A DNA stretch of 64,000 bases from Enterobacteriaceae bacterium LSJC7 (GCA_000302695.1 AMFN01000002.1:1055948-1119947), one strand, 5' to 3'. Counted from the first letter of the stretch, positions 1-8,665 are shown. Notes: generated by a model from the letters alone, not told the origin. A program made the numbers and translations.

Positions 1-1034
1 CGGACTGCGTTAACGTGGACGTGTTCAACCTGCACCAGAACGCCTCAATGGGTGCGATTGTTGGCGCGTATTCCGGCAGTTTCCTCTATGGCGTCATGAC
101 GGCGGCACTGTTTCACGTCTGGGCGCTGATTGCCGCCGATCCTGGAGCGAAGAACAACGAAAAGTTTTTCAACCTGCCAAAAGGCGTGGCCATTTCACAC
201 CCGGTGGCCAACACCTATTTGCTGTTTGCGTATCCGTTTAACTGGGTGTACGACCGCATCCCCGGGTTTCGTAATCTGAACGTGACGGCGGAAACTATCC
301 AGAAGAAATTCGGCGTGCTCGGCGACCCGACGATGGTGGGTTTTATCATTGGCATTCTGCTTGGGTTTTGCGGTTACGGCTGGGAAAGCCCGTATCACAC
401 CGTGATTGCGAGCCTCCAGTTGGGTATGTACCTGGCCGCAGTGATGCTGCTGCTGCCGCGCATGACCTCCATCATGATGGAAGGGTTGGTGCCGTTGTCT
501 AATGTGGCGCGTAAGAAACTGGTCAAGCGCTTCCCGGATCGCGACATTACCGTGGGTATGGGCACGGCGCTGATTGTCGGCCATCCGTCGGTGATTGCGC
601 CTGCGCTGCTGCTTATCCCGGTTATTGTCATTCTGGCGGTGGTTCTGCCAGGCAACAAAGTAATGCCGCTGGGCGACCTGTCACAGTTTGTGTTCTTCAT
701 TGCCTGCATGGTGCCGGTGTTTCACGGCAATATTATCCGTACCTGGGTCACGTCCATCATTTTGTTTGGCGGCGGCCTGTATATTGCCTCCTGGATGGCG
801 CCGCCCACCAACGAAGTGTTCCAGAAATTTGGGACTAACCCGGATGCCAGCGTGATGTACACCTCGCTGAACCCGTCAGCTAACCCGTTCACCGGTCTGT
901 TTGCCGCCATGAGCCATGTCGGGCTCGTGGGCTATGTGCTGGTCGGTGTGCTGCTCGTTTCCGTCGGTTACCTGATTAAACGTAAAGCGCGTCGCGAACT
1001 GGCGGCAAGTGCTGCACAAATAAACGCTGAATAA
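1..1034 (+). CDS. PTS system galactitol-family IIC permease, partial (5' end outside window)
   Basis: Membrane permease of a PTS transporter of the galactitol (GAT) family; it carries a sugar or polyol across the inner membrane while the IIB partner phosphorylates it. The frame is open from the first base, so about 100 N-terminal residues are missing compared with GatC of E. coli (about 450 aa). What remains is highly hydrophobic with several membrane segments, and it has the family stretch IQKKFGVLGDPTMVGF followed by a glycine-rich helix. It is followed 16 bases later by a IIB gene and then a IIA gene, which fixes the family. Similarity to E. coli GatC is only moderate, so galactitol itself is not established as substrate. 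Confidence 0.88.
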   Translation, partial: DCVNVDVFNLHQNASMGAIVGAYSGSFLYGVMTAALFHVWALIAADPGAKNNEKFFNLPKGVAISHPVANTYLLFAYPFNWVYDRIPGFRNLNVTAETIQKKFGVLGDPTMVGFIIGILLGFCGYGWESPYHTVIASLQLGMYLAAVMLLLPRMTSIMMEGLVPLSNVARKKLVKRFPDRDITVGMGTALIVGHPSVIAPALLLIPVIVILAVVLPGNKVMPLGDLSQFVFFIACMVPVFHGNIIRTWVTSIILFGGGLYIASWMAPPTNEVFQKFGTNPDASVMYTSLNPSANPFTGLFAAMSHVGLVGYVLVGVLLVSVGYLIKRKARRELAASAAQINAE

Positions 1035-1050
1035 ACTACAGGAGTTCGTA

Positions 1051-1332
1051 ATGAAAAAGATCCTCGTTGTCTGTGGAAACGGTATTGCGTCATCGTCCAT
1101 CATGGTTTCCATTCTTAACGATTTTCTCAAAGAAGAAAAAATTGAGGCGCAGGTGGATAAGTCGTCGCTGATGGCCTGCACGGCTGATACGTTTAACGGC
1201 TACGACCTGGTGGTCTCTTCCACTAAGCTCGATAACCCGGACATCACCACGCCAGTGATTGTGGGGGCGGGCCTGTTGACCGGTCTTGGCGAAGACGAAA
1301 TCTTTGCCGCCGTAAAAGAAAAACTTCTCTGA
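1051..1332 (+). CDS. PTS system galactitol-family IIB component
   Basis: Small cytoplasmic phosphocarrier (93 aa) that receives phosphate from IIA and passes it to the sugar bound by IIC. The N-terminus KKILVVCGNGIASSSI is the IIB P-loop; Cys8 is the expected phosphorylated residue. The start has a good AGGAG ribosome site and lies 16 bases after the IIC stop. Length and motif match GatB-type IIB proteins. Substrate unknown. Confidence 0.9.
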   Translation: MKKILVVCGNGIASSSIMVSILNDFLKEEKIEAQVDKSSLMACTADTFNGYDLVVSSTKLDNPDITTPVIVGAGLLTGLGEDEIFAAVKEKLL

Positions 1333-1343
1333 CAGGGATTGCT

Positions 1344-1808
1344 ATGAAATTTGAAATTCTGGTGAGCGAGGCCGGAGAAGCCGTTAACAGCAGCGCCGAG
1401 GCCATTCACCTGGCCGGGGCAAAGCTGCTGGAAAAGGACTATATCCAGCCGCAGTACATTCAGGCCTGCCTGGACCGGGAAGTGAATTTCCCCACCGGGC
1501 TGAAAATGGCAAACGGGGAGGGCATTGTGATTCCTCATGCCGATTACCAGCTGGTAAAAACCAACAGCATCAGCGTGTTGCGTTTTGCACAGCCTGTGAG
1601 CTTTGGTCAGATGGAAGATGCGGACCTGACGGTCGATTGTGGCATTTTGTTCAACCTGGCGTTTGCGACCAGCGATCAGCACCTGGCGGTATTGCGTCGT
1701 TTATTCACGCTTTTCCAGGACAGCGCGTTTGTGACCGACTGCCGCACGTTGCCGCTTAGCGAAATCCCGGATTATATCAACGCACAGCTTAGCGCTGAAT
1801 CAGCGTGA
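1344..1808 (+). CDS. PTS system galactitol-family IIA component
   Basis: Cytoplasmic IIA domain (154 aa) of the fructose/mannitol fold that takes phosphate from HPr. The motif FPTGLKMANG followed by IVIPHAD places the phosphorylated histidine at His65. It starts 11 bases after the IIB stop, so IIC-IIB-IIA form one transcription unit. A Rho-independent terminator-like hairpin begins 6 bases after its stop codon, separating it from the following isomerase gene. Confidence 0.88.
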   Translation: MKFEILVSEAGEAVNSSAEAIHLAGAKLLEKDYIQPQYIQACLDREVNFPTGLKMANGEGIVIPHADYQLVKTNSISVLRFAQPVSFGQMEDADLTVDCGILFNLAFATSDQHLAVLRRLFTLFQDSAFVTDCRTLPLSEIPDYINAQLSAESA

Positions 1809-1813
1809 CCAGA

Positions 1814-1840
1814 GGCGACGGCGCAGACCGTCGCCTTTTT
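1814..1840 (+). terminator. Hairpin terminator between PTS IIA and SIS isomerase
   Basis: GGCGACGG, loop CGCAGA, CCGTCGCC, then TTTTTC: a perfect 8-bp GC-rich stem with a U-tract. It lies only 12 bases before the ribosome site of the next gene, so it can work as a partial terminator lowering expression of the isomerase relative to the transporter. Confidence 0.8.
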
Positions 1841-1861
1841 CTTTTCGTTGCAGGAGTAAAC

Positions 1862-2383
1862 GTGTCATATTTTTCCACCATTCTTGACGAACTGTTGTCG
1901 CAAAAAGATGCGCTGGACGATGCGCTTTTTCAGCCGCTTATTACGCTGATTGACCGCGCGCCGCATATCTTTCTTGCCGGTGCGGGGCGCTCAGGGCTGA
2001 TTATCAATGCATTCACCAATCGGCTAATGCACCTGGGTTATTCGGTGAGCGCGGTCGGTGAAATCAGTTCTCCGCACTCGCGCCCGGGTGACCTGATGAT
2101 TATCGGTTCCGGTTCTGGTGAAACCCAACGTCTGATTCACCAGGCCCAGCTTGCCAGCGCCAATGGCGTGCAGATTGCGCTCATGACTATGAATGCGGAT
2201 TCTACGCTGGCAAACCTGGCCGACTGTGTGCTGACGCTGCCCGCGAGCGACTCATGCCAACCAATGGGAACGCTTTTTGAGCAGACCTCATTACTGGCCT
2301 GGGACAGCATTGTGCTGGCGCTGATGGCGCTGCGCGGTGAAAACAACGCCAGCATGAAGCAGCGCCACGCGGATATTGAGTGA
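1862..2383 (+). CDS. SIS-domain sugar-phosphate isomerase (6-phospho-3-hexuloisomerase-like)
   Basis: A 173-aa single SIS-domain protein, expected to bind a phosphosugar and isomerise it (ketose/aldose). The phosphosugar loop IFLAGAGRSGL and the downstream IIGSGSGETQRL are typical of the HxlB/PHI subfamily. The GTG start at 1862 is preferred because AGGAG lies 5 bases upstream; a longer reading frame to 1805 would run through the terminator hairpin and lacks a ribosome site. Placement after PTS genes suggests it acts on the imported sugar phosphate. Any partner aldolase must lie left of the window. Confidence 0.82.
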   Translation: MSYFSTILDELLSQKDALDDALFQPLITLIDRAPHIFLAGAGRSGLIINAFTNRLMHLGYSVSAVGEISSPHSRPGDLMIIGSGSGETQRLIHQAQLASANGVQIALMTMNADSTLANLADCVLTLPASDSCQPMGTLFEQTSLLAWDSIVLALMALRGENNASMKQRHADIE

Positions 2384-2437
2384 AACTATGGCTCGGATGA
2401 GCGTGCCTGAGTGATATTTATGTGAGATAAACCTCGT

Positions 2438-2475
2438 GCGCCGGGTTTATAGCCCGGCGCTCTTGTGTTTTGAAC
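2438..2475 (+). terminator. Probable terminator after the isomerase gene
   Basis: GCGCCGGG, 7-base loop, CCCGGCGC (perfect 8-bp stem) followed by a T-rich tail TCTTGTGTTTT. It closes the PTS/isomerase operon before the promoter of the VWA gene. Confidence 0.6.
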
Positions 2476-2489
2476 TGAATGGCCTGATT

Positions 2490-2516
2490 TTGACAATTTT
2501 TTGACAACTTTATACA
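2490..2516 (+). promoter_or_regulatory. Candidate promoter and OmpR-type direct repeat before the VWA operon
   Basis: TTGACA at 2490-2495 and TATACA at 2511-2516 with a 15-base spacer form a possible sigma-70 promoter. TGACAA occurs at 2491 and again at 2502, an 11-bp direct repeat. That is the spacing typically bound by OmpR/PhoB-family regulators, and such a regulator is encoded at the end of this operon. Autoregulation is an inference. Confidence 0.4.
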
Positions 2517-2584
2517 GATAGCAGACCAACCGGCGGCGTGGTTACACAAGAATGGAGTCGATTCTTTTGACAAGGAGATATACC

Positions 2585-3928
2585 GTGAATCTGAAACGCC
2601 TCTGCGCCGCCCTGGTATTGGGTTTATTTTCTACGGCGGCGGGTGCCAGCTCGCTGCAACCAACCCCAAAAGTGGGGATAAAAGCCGAACTGGCCTCACC
2701 CGTGGTACTGGAAAATACCCAGGATAAAAACTACCTGAAAGTATCACTGACGGGATTTCCGCTCACTGCGCAAAAACGCAGCCCCATTAACCTCGCGCTG
2801 GTCATTGACCGCTCTGGCTCAATGCATGGCGACCGTATCGCAAAAGCAATGGAAGCCGCCGTGATGGCGGTGAATACATTGAGCAGCCAGGATACGCTCT
2901 CGGTAGTGATTTACGACGATGTTGTCGATGTGATTGTTCCAGCCGCGAAGCTCAGCAATAAAACCCAGGTCATTAGCCAGATTCGTGAACGGCTTACCTC
3001 CCGTGGCGGCACGGCGCTGTTTGCCGGTGTAAGCCGTGGGATAGCAGAAACCAGCAAGTTTCTCGATAAAGCACACGTTAACCGCATCATTCTGCTTTCC
3101 GACGGCCAGGCAAACACCGGTCCGTCGTCAACCAGCGAACTGGCGGAATTAGGCAAACTCGCCGGGCGTAAAGGGATTGCCATCACGACGATGGGAATCG
3201 GTGACGGTTATAATGAAGACCTGATGGCGGCGATTGCGCAATACAGCGATGGCAACCACGTATTTGTACAGAACACCAACTCGCTGGAGAAAGCATTTGC
3301 CCATGAGTTTGGGGATGTGATGTCGGTGGTCGCGCAAGATGTGGTCGTGACCATCAAGGTGGCCGAGAACGTTAAGCCTCTGCGCTTGCTGGGGCGCGAA
3401 GGTGAAATTCGCGACAATATCGTGACCGTCAAGCTGAACCAGCTTTACGCCAATCAGGAGAAGTTTGTCATGCTGGAGGTGCTTCCAGCAAAAGGCAGCG
3501 CCGCGCAGAGCAAACCGCTTGGTGAAGTTAAAGTAAGCTATGACAACCTTGCTACCCGCAAGAAAGACAGCTGGGACGACAAGATGACGATTAGCTATAC
3601 GGCGTCAAACCGTGAGGTTAAAAAGGCACAGGTCGAAGAGGTAGTGGTTGACTCAGCGATTCAGAAATCAGCCATCCAGAACGAGCAGGCGTTAAAACTC
3701 ATTGATGCAGGCCAGATGGAAGAAGCGAAGAGGGTGCTGCGCGAAAACGCCAGCGCAATGGGTTCACTGCAACTGAGTGCACCTGCGGCCATCATGAAAG
3801 CGAAGGAAAGCGAGCAGGAAAACAGGATGCTGCTGGAGCAAATGGAAAACAGCAATAAAGACGCCTCGCGCAAGTTATTGAAAGAAAAAACCTACAACAC
3901 GAAAAGCCAGAGTTCTAAAGCGAACTGA
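2585..3928 (+). CDS. Exported VWA-domain protein
   Basis: 447-aa protein with a signal peptide (positively charged start, hydrophobic core, probable cleavage after TAAGA near residue 21) and a von Willebrand factor A domain from about residue 65. The metal-ion-dependent adhesion site DRSGSMHG (Asp75, Ser77, Ser79) is intact. The C-terminal quarter is charged, helical and Lys/Glu-rich. The GTG start at 2585 is chosen because AAGGAG sits 7 bases upstream; a longer ATG start at 2552 would bury the signal peptide. It is followed by a sensor kinase (17-base gap) and response regulator, suggesting an envelope protein that feeds or is controlled by that two-component system. No closely named E. coli homologue is recognised. 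Confidence 0.82.
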   Translation: MNLKRLCAALVLGLFSTAAGASSLQPTPKVGIKAELASPVVLENTQDKNYLKVSLTGFPLTAQKRSPINLALVIDRSGSMHGDRIAKAMEAAVMAVNTLSSQDTLSVVIYDDVVDVIVPAAKLSNKTQVISQIRERLTSRGGTALFAGVSRGIAETSKFLDKAHVNRIILLSDGQANTGPSSTSELAELGKLAGRKGIAITTMGIGDGYNEDLMAAIAQYSDGNHVFVQNTNSLEKAFAHEFGDVMSVVAQDVVVTIKVAENVKPLRLLGREGEIRDNIVTVKLNQLYANQEKFVMLEVLPAKGSAAQSKPLGEVKVSYDNLATRKKDSWDDKMTISYTASNREVKKAQVEEVVVDSAIQKSAIQNEQALKLIDAGQMEEAKRVLRENASAMGSLQLSAPAAIMKAKESEQENRMLLEQMENSNKDASRKLLKEKTYNTKSQSSKAN

Positions 3929-3945
3929 TCCACAGGGAGTGCTGG

Positions 3946-5442
3946 ATGTTCAGACGTAAGCCGATTTATCTCGTTATCACGCTGATATTTTTTGTTCTGC
4001 TTGCTTATCTGGGCATCCGCACGCTTGAGCACGAAATCTTGCTGCGGGAGTCACAAATGCAGACGCTGGCAAAAGTGCAAACCGCCAACGTAACAGCAAG
4101 CATTGAACATCTTCTACAGCAAAAAGCATCGCGTTTGCATGCCATTAGCGATTTTATCAACCCTGATGATGACGCGATGCTCAGCGCATTCAAAGAAAAC
4201 GACGGTAATGTTGCTGATGTGTTTGCCCTGCGCAAACAACGACTTATCTATCCTGATGAGCGCCAGCCGTTGAGCAATGAAGAGAAAGAGTGGGTTCGCC
4301 AGCTTAGCCCATTGGTCAACGACCCGAGCCAGCTTGCCAGCCATATGGCGCATACTGAGCAAGAAACACCGCAGGCAGGATGGTTTATTTCCCACGAAAC
4401 TCAGGAGCCGCTGCTGCTTTACTGGCGGCAAAAAGGCGATGCTATTGTTGGCTTTCGCCTCTCTTATGTGCAGCTGATGATGGATATTGCCAACGGCGTG
4501 CAGGTAAGCCAGGCGCAACCGAGACTAATTGTTAGAGTGACTGAAAACGGCCGCCAGATATACCTCAATGAACAGGCGGATTTCAGCCAGCAGACGCTGC
4601 TGGATAGCGTTACGCTGGATTATCCACTCACCGCATGGAAAATAAGTGTTTATGGCGTAAAAGCACCGCTTAATCATATCTGGATAGGGGGCGGTGTATT
4701 AATCGTTCTACTTCTGGCGGCGGTTGCGCTGATCGGTTTTTCGCTGTGGCGGGAATATACCCGCAAGGTGCGCCAGGCGCGCCAGCAGGTGGATTTTGTA
4801 AGCCAGGTTTCGCACGAACTGAAAACGCCGCTTACCAATATTACGCTTTATGCCGAACTGCTGCGCGAAGGGCTGGACGATGAACAGGTGCATGAATTGC
4901 GCTATGTGGATGTGATTACCCAGGAAGGCCAGAGGCTATCGCGGCTTATCCAGAACATCCTCACCTTCACACGCTCGCCCAAACTGCATGTTCAACAGGT
5001 AGATATTGCGCATCTGATAGCGGACATTGCGCAGATTTTTACGCCCGCACTGCGGGTAAAAGGTATGGAGATGCACATCAGTTGCCCGGAGAACCTGGTG
5101 TTGCGTAGCGATCGCGACGTTATCACGCAAATTGTCAGCAATTTCCTCAGCAACGCCGAAAAGTACGCGCCACAGGGGAAACGGGTTGATATTGATGTGC
5201 GCCCTGAGGGCGCAAACGTTGCAATAGCCGTTCGTGACTATGGACCAGGTATTGCAGAGCAAGAAGTGAAGATGATTTTCCGCCCGTTTTATCGGGTCAA
5301 ATCGTCCATTACCGAAGGCGTTTCAGGCACCGGTATTGGGCTGACGATTGCCTCTCAACTGGCGCAGCGCCTGCATGGAAGCATTCTCGTTACGGCCGCG
5401 AACCCGGGCGTACGATTTACGCTGATACTGCCTCAAGGATAA
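3946..5442 (+). CDS. Membrane sensor histidine kinase
   Basis: 498-aa two-component sensor. A membrane segment near residues 7-23 and another near 246-267 flank a periplasmic sensing domain of about 220 residues. The H-box VSHELKTPLTN (His290), N-box NFLSNAEKYA, G1 DYGPGI, F-box FRPFYR and G2 GTGIGL are all present, so the kinase should be active. No clear HAMP domain is seen between the second membrane segment and the H-box. It is co-transcribed with the exported VWA protein upstream and the cognate regulator 4 bases downstream. The stimulus is unknown; the VWA protein is a candidate partner. Confidence 0.88.
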   Translation: MFRRKPIYLVITLIFFVLLAYLGIRTLEHEILLRESQMQTLAKVQTANVTASIEHLLQQKASRLHAISDFINPDDDAMLSAFKENDGNVADVFALRKQRLIYPDERQPLSNEEKEWVRQLSPLVNDPSQLASHMAHTEQETPQAGWFISHETQEPLLLYWRQKGDAIVGFRLSYVQLMMDIANGVQVSQAQPRLIVRVTENGRQIYLNEQADFSQQTLLDSVTLDYPLTAWKISVYGVKAPLNHIWIGGGVLIVLLLAAVALIGFSLWREYTRKVRQARQQVDFVSQVSHELKTPLTNITLYAELLREGLDDEQVHELRYVDVITQEGQRLSRLIQNILTFTRSPKLHVQQVDIAHLIADIAQIFTPALRVKGMEMHISCPENLVLRSDRDVITQIVSNFLSNAEKYAPQGKRVDIDVRPEGANVAIAVRDYGPGIAEQEVKMIFRPFYRVKSSITEGVSGTGIGLTIASQLAQRLHGSILVTAANPGVRFTLILPQG

Positions 5443-5446
5443 GAAC

Positions 5447-6133
5447 ATGAAAATACTGATTGCGGAAGATGACGCCAATATTCGCCAGGGGCTGGTCGAT
5501 GCGCTGTCGCGAGAAGGCTATACGCTGATTGCAGCACCGGATGGCCGCGAAGCGTTAGATAGTTATCACCGCAGTGGGCCGGATTTTGTGCTGCTGGATA
5601 TTATGATGCCTGAAATGGATGGCTATACGGTCTGCCGTGAAATTCGCCGCCACAATGAGCACATCCCCATTGTATTTCTCTCCGCCAAAGATGAAGAAAT
5701 CGATCGCGTGGTTGGGCTGGAGCTGGGGGCGGATGACTACATCAGCAAACCGTTTGGCATTCATGAACTGCGAGCACGGATAAAAACGATTGCCCGGCGC
5801 TGCCTGCACCACAATGCCCAGCAGCCGAACCTCAGCTTTACCTTTGGCGACCTTACGGTATTCCCGAATGAATTATGTGCGCGGCGTGGCGAGCACAAGC
5901 TGGAGCTGACGTTGCGGGAGGTGCGAATTTTAAACTGCCTTCAGCGCCATAAAAATCAGGTGGTGACGCGGGATATGCTATTTGATGCCGCCTGGGGATA
6001 CGATTATTTACCCAACAGCCGCACGCTGGATCAGCATATCTCCCGGCTACGTAAAGTGATTGAGCAGGATGCGAATCACCCTTTGCTCATTCGCACCGTA
6101 CATGGTCTGGGCTACCGGTATCAGGCTTCATAA
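5447..6133 (+). CDS. OmpR/PhoB-family response regulator
   Basis: 228-aa cytoplasmic DNA-binding regulator. The receiver domain has the acidic pair EDD near residues 7-9, phospho-acceptor Asp51 in LLDIMMPEMDG and the conserved YISKPFG lysine. The winged-helix effector domain covers about residues 130-228 (LTLREVRILNCL, RTLDQHISRLRKVIE, VHGLGYRYQ). AAGGA precedes its ATG 4 bases after the kinase stop. Probable targets include its own operon, where an 11-bp TGACAA direct repeat lies upstream. Confidence 0.9.
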   Translation: MKILIAEDDANIRQGLVDALSREGYTLIAAPDGREALDSYHRSGPDFVLLDIMMPEMDGYTVCREIRRHNEHIPIVFLSAKDEEIDRVVGLELGADDYISKPFGIHELRARIKTIARRCLHHNAQQPNLSFTFGDLTVFPNELCARRGEHKLELTLREVRILNCLQRHKNQVVTRDMLFDAAWGYDYLPNSRTLDQHISRLRKVIEQDANHPLLIRTVHGLGYRYQAS

Positions 6134-6245
6134 AATGCCTGCGCGGTATTGTGAGGATGCCGCTTTGCGCGCACATTTTATGCAGGCCGAGTTACCTTTC
6201 ACCGCCATTTAAGGTAGTATTGCCCGCGTTTTCTCTTTTCTCCCC

Positions 6246-6296
6246 ATGAGGTCCTACGCCAGTGAAGTAACACCCGCACCTTTCAACTCTCTGTAA
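6246..6296 (+). CDS. Candidate 16-codon leader ORF upstream of ABC-F gene
   Basis: ATG-initiated ORF encoding MRSYASEVTPAPFNSL then TAA, lying inside the structured leader of the ABC-F gene. No convincing ribosome site precedes it, so translation is uncertain. Short leader peptides commonly control ABC-F translation-factor genes by ribosome stalling; here the role is an inference. Confidence 0.3.
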   Translation: MRSYASEVTPAPFNSL

Positions 6297-6395
6297 CGCC
6301 CGGTATTGCGGCGTTGGTGTTTGATTGCGGGCTGGTGGCGTAGACCTGACTCTTCTTTATGCGGTTTTGGCTTTCAGCCCCTGTTTATCAGGAGG
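6249..6395 (+). promoter_or_regulatory. Structured 5' leader RNA of the ABC-F gene
   Basis: Bases 6249-6261 pair with 6336-6347 (12 bp, one bulged C). Inside, AACACC (6269-6274) can pair with 6316-6321, AACGCC (6295-6300) with 6310-6315, and CCCGCA (6273-6278) with 6326-6331. The first and third of these exclude one another. A CCTG/CAGG hairpin (6380-6392) overlaps the ABC-F ribosome site AGGAGG. The pattern suggests a cis-acting attenuator or riboswitch-like element. It does not match a riboswitch class I recognise. Confidence 0.5.
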
Positions 6396-6402
6396 CTTAT
6401 CT

Positions 6403-7971
6403 ATGCCTGTAACCTGTCATTTTTCCCGTCTTAGCGCGGTTTTTAACGCCACAACCCTGTTTTCTGATATCAGCGGTACGCTGTTTACCCAACCGCAGGG
6501 ACTGGTGGGGCCGAACGGCCAGGGTAAATCGGTGCTGTTTTCACTGCTTGCGCAGCGAGAAAACCCCGCCGAAGGCACTGTACGTTGGGCGCGCCCCTTT
6601 TATTACCTGCCACAGCGCGGAGCAGCACCGGCGGCCACGCTTGCCGGGGCGCTCGGCATTGGCGATATCCTGCGCGCACAGCAGCGCCTGGAAGCCGGCG
6701 ATACCGACCCGGAACTGTTTGCGTTACTGGCAGACAGTTGGGAGCAAAACGCCCGTGCGCAGCACATCCTCAGTGACGCCGGACTGGGCCATCTGGCGCT
6801 TACCAGCGATTGTCGCAGCCTCAGCGGGGGGGAGCAGACGCGGCTCACGCTGTGCCTGGCCTTTATGCAGCGCGACACCTTTTTATTGCTCGATGAACCC
6901 GACAGCCACCTCGACAGCGCCGGGCGACGCTGGCTTGGCAAACAGCTGCTTGAGCACCGCGCGGGTAGCCTGGTTATCAGCCACGACCGCACCTTACTGG
7001 GCCAAATGAGCACCATATTCGAACTGACCGCCTGTGGGCTAAACGAATACGGCGGTAACTATGAGGTTTACGCCACCCAACAGGTGAGAAAACAGCAGGC
7101 GCTACAGGCACACGAGGCGCGCCTGACGTCGCAACTGCGCCAGGAAAAGCAGGAGCAGCAAAAACGTGAGGCAAAACGCGCAAAGCGCCAACAGCAGGGC
7201 GAAAAACTGCGCCGGGACGGCTCACAGGCCACAATCTTGCTGGACGGCAAAAAGGAGTGGGCCGAGGGGAGAATGGCGGGCGTGACGCAGCGCAATGCGC
7301 GCGTCATCAATCAACTGAGTGCCGAACGCCGGGAGGTAAGCGAACAGCGCCAGATAAAGGATGCGCAAACGCTGAAAATAGCCGCCGTGGCAGCGTCAGG
7401 TCGGTTGATGGTTCATGCTAATCGCCTGCAACTCCCGAGCGGCAATCGACAGGCGCATTCGTTTGATATCTATGGCGGCGAGCACTGGCACATTGCCGGG
7501 CGTAACGGCTGCGGGAAATCGACGCTGTTGCGCGTATTAATGGGCGAGGTGCAGCCCACGGCAGGAGCGTTTTCACTTCACGGGCGTGTGTGTTATCTCG
7601 ACCAGCAATTACAGTTGCTGGACCCAACGCTGAGTACTACCGAGGCCTTGTGCCGCTATGCGCCAGCGGTGAGCGCCCAGACATGGCGCACGCACTTAGG
7701 GGCGCTGCGCATTCGTGGCGAGCGCGGGCTTTTGCCGCCTGGCCGTCTCAGCGGTGGCGAGCGGTTAAAAGTCACCTTACTGGCGCTCACGCTCGCTGAG
7801 CCAGCGCCGGAAATACTTATTCTGGATGAACCGGATAACGCCCTCGACCTGGACTCAAAACAACTGCTGGAACAGGCGCTGCGCGACTATCGCGGTGCGT
7901 TGCTGTTGGTGAGTCACGACGAGGCGTTTGTCGCGGGTTGCGGTATCACGCATACGCTGCGGCTTGAGTAA
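6403..7971 (+). CDS. ABC-F family ATPase
   Basis: 522-aa cytoplasmic protein with two ATP-binding cassettes and no membrane segments, the mark of ABC-F translation or antibiotic-resistance factors that act in the ribosomal E site. First cassette: Walker A GPNGQGKS (residues 36-43), signature LSGGEQ, Walker B FLLLDEP. Second cassette: GRNGCGKS, LSGGER, ILILDEP. A Lys/Arg/Gln-rich coiled linker joins them. The ATG at 6403 has GGAGG 7 bases upstream; a longer frame from 6325 would overlap the leader structure. It is not one of the four standard E. coli ABC-F proteins as I recall them; function could be ribosome rescue or protection. Confidence 0.85.
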   Translation: MPVTCHFSRLSAVFNATTLFSDISGTLFTQPQGLVGPNGQGKSVLFSLLAQRENPAEGTVRWARPFYYLPQRGAAPAATLAGALGIGDILRAQQRLEAGDTDPELFALLADSWEQNARAQHILSDAGLGHLALTSDCRSLSGGEQTRLTLCLAFMQRDTFLLLDEPDSHLDSAGRRWLGKQLLEHRAGSLVISHDRTLLGQMSTIFELTACGLNEYGGNYEVYATQQVRKQQALQAHEARLTSQLRQEKQEQQKREAKRAKRQQQGEKLRRDGSQATILLDGKKEWAEGRMAGVTQRNARVINQLSAERREVSEQRQIKDAQTLKIAAVAASGRLMVHANRLQLPSGNRQAHSFDIYGGEHWHIAGRNGCGKSTLLRVLMGEVQPTAGAFSLHGRVCYLDQQLQLLDPTLSTTEALCRYAPAVSAQTWRTHLGALRIRGERGLLPPGRLSGGERLKVTLLALTLAEPAPEILILDEPDNALDLDSKQLLEQALRDYRGALLLVSHDEAFVAGCGITHTLRLE

Positions 7972-8088
7972 AAACAGCCAGGGCAGCGTCGCGTTTTTTT
8001 ACATCTGGATTAAACAAGTTTTTAGCGAAGCGGCTACGATTAGGAACATAATTAACCGCCGTGCGATGAATTAACCTGGAGAATAACA

Positions 8089-8541
8089 ATGCGTACAACA
8101 ATTGCCGCTCTGCTTTGCCTGTTTCCTCTGACTGTCAGCACCGCCTGGGCTGGCAATACGCAAAGCGAAACCATCAACAAACAAAACGTGCTGGCGTTTT
8201 ACGACAGCGCGTTAAATAAGAAGGATTTTGCGCAGGCGAAGCAGTACCTGGGGGCGACCTACAAACAGCACAATCCCGTTGCACAAGATGGCGTTGCCGG
8301 GTTTGAGAAGTTTATCGCGTTTCTCAAACAGAAATACCCGCAGTCGCGCAGTGAAATCACGCAGAGTTTTGTGGATGGGAATTATGTGATTCTGCACGTT
8401 AAAAACACTGGTCGCGAGCCCGGTCAGACCAAAGCTATCATTGATATCTTTAAACTCGACGACAACCATAAAATCATTGAACACTGGGATGTGACGCAGG
8501 TTGTGCCAGAGAAAACCGCCAGCGGTAACAGTATGTTCTAA
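8089..8541 (+). CDS. Exported SnoaL-like / NTF2-fold protein
   Basis: 150-aa protein with a typical signal peptide (cleavage likely after TAWA, near residue 21). The rest has the pattern of a SnoaL-like polyketide-cyclase/NTF2 fold: an N-terminal helix VLAFYDSALNKKDF, the motif YKQHNP, and a C-terminal strand HKIIEHWDV. Such proteins bind small hydrophobic ligands, and many have no known reaction. GGAG lies 8 bases before the ATG. It stands alone between the ABC-F gene and a convergent phzF-like gene. Confidence 0.75.
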   Translation: MRTTIAALLCLFPLTVSTAWAGNTQSETINKQNVLAFYDSALNKKDFAQAKQYLGATYKQHNPVAQDGVAGFEKFIAFLKQKYPQSRSEITQSFVDGNYVILHVKNTGREPGQTKAIIDIFKLDDNHKIIEHWDVTQVVPEKTASGNSMF

Positions 8542-8665
8542 CTGCTCAGTACCATGATTGATGGGCCAGGAACCAGTGACTGCTGGCGTTTTTATGTCTC
8601 CCGTAACTCCCACGGCGCTAAAACAGCGCGTTAGCGCCGTGGCGAGCGGTCTGCACAAATGGGCA

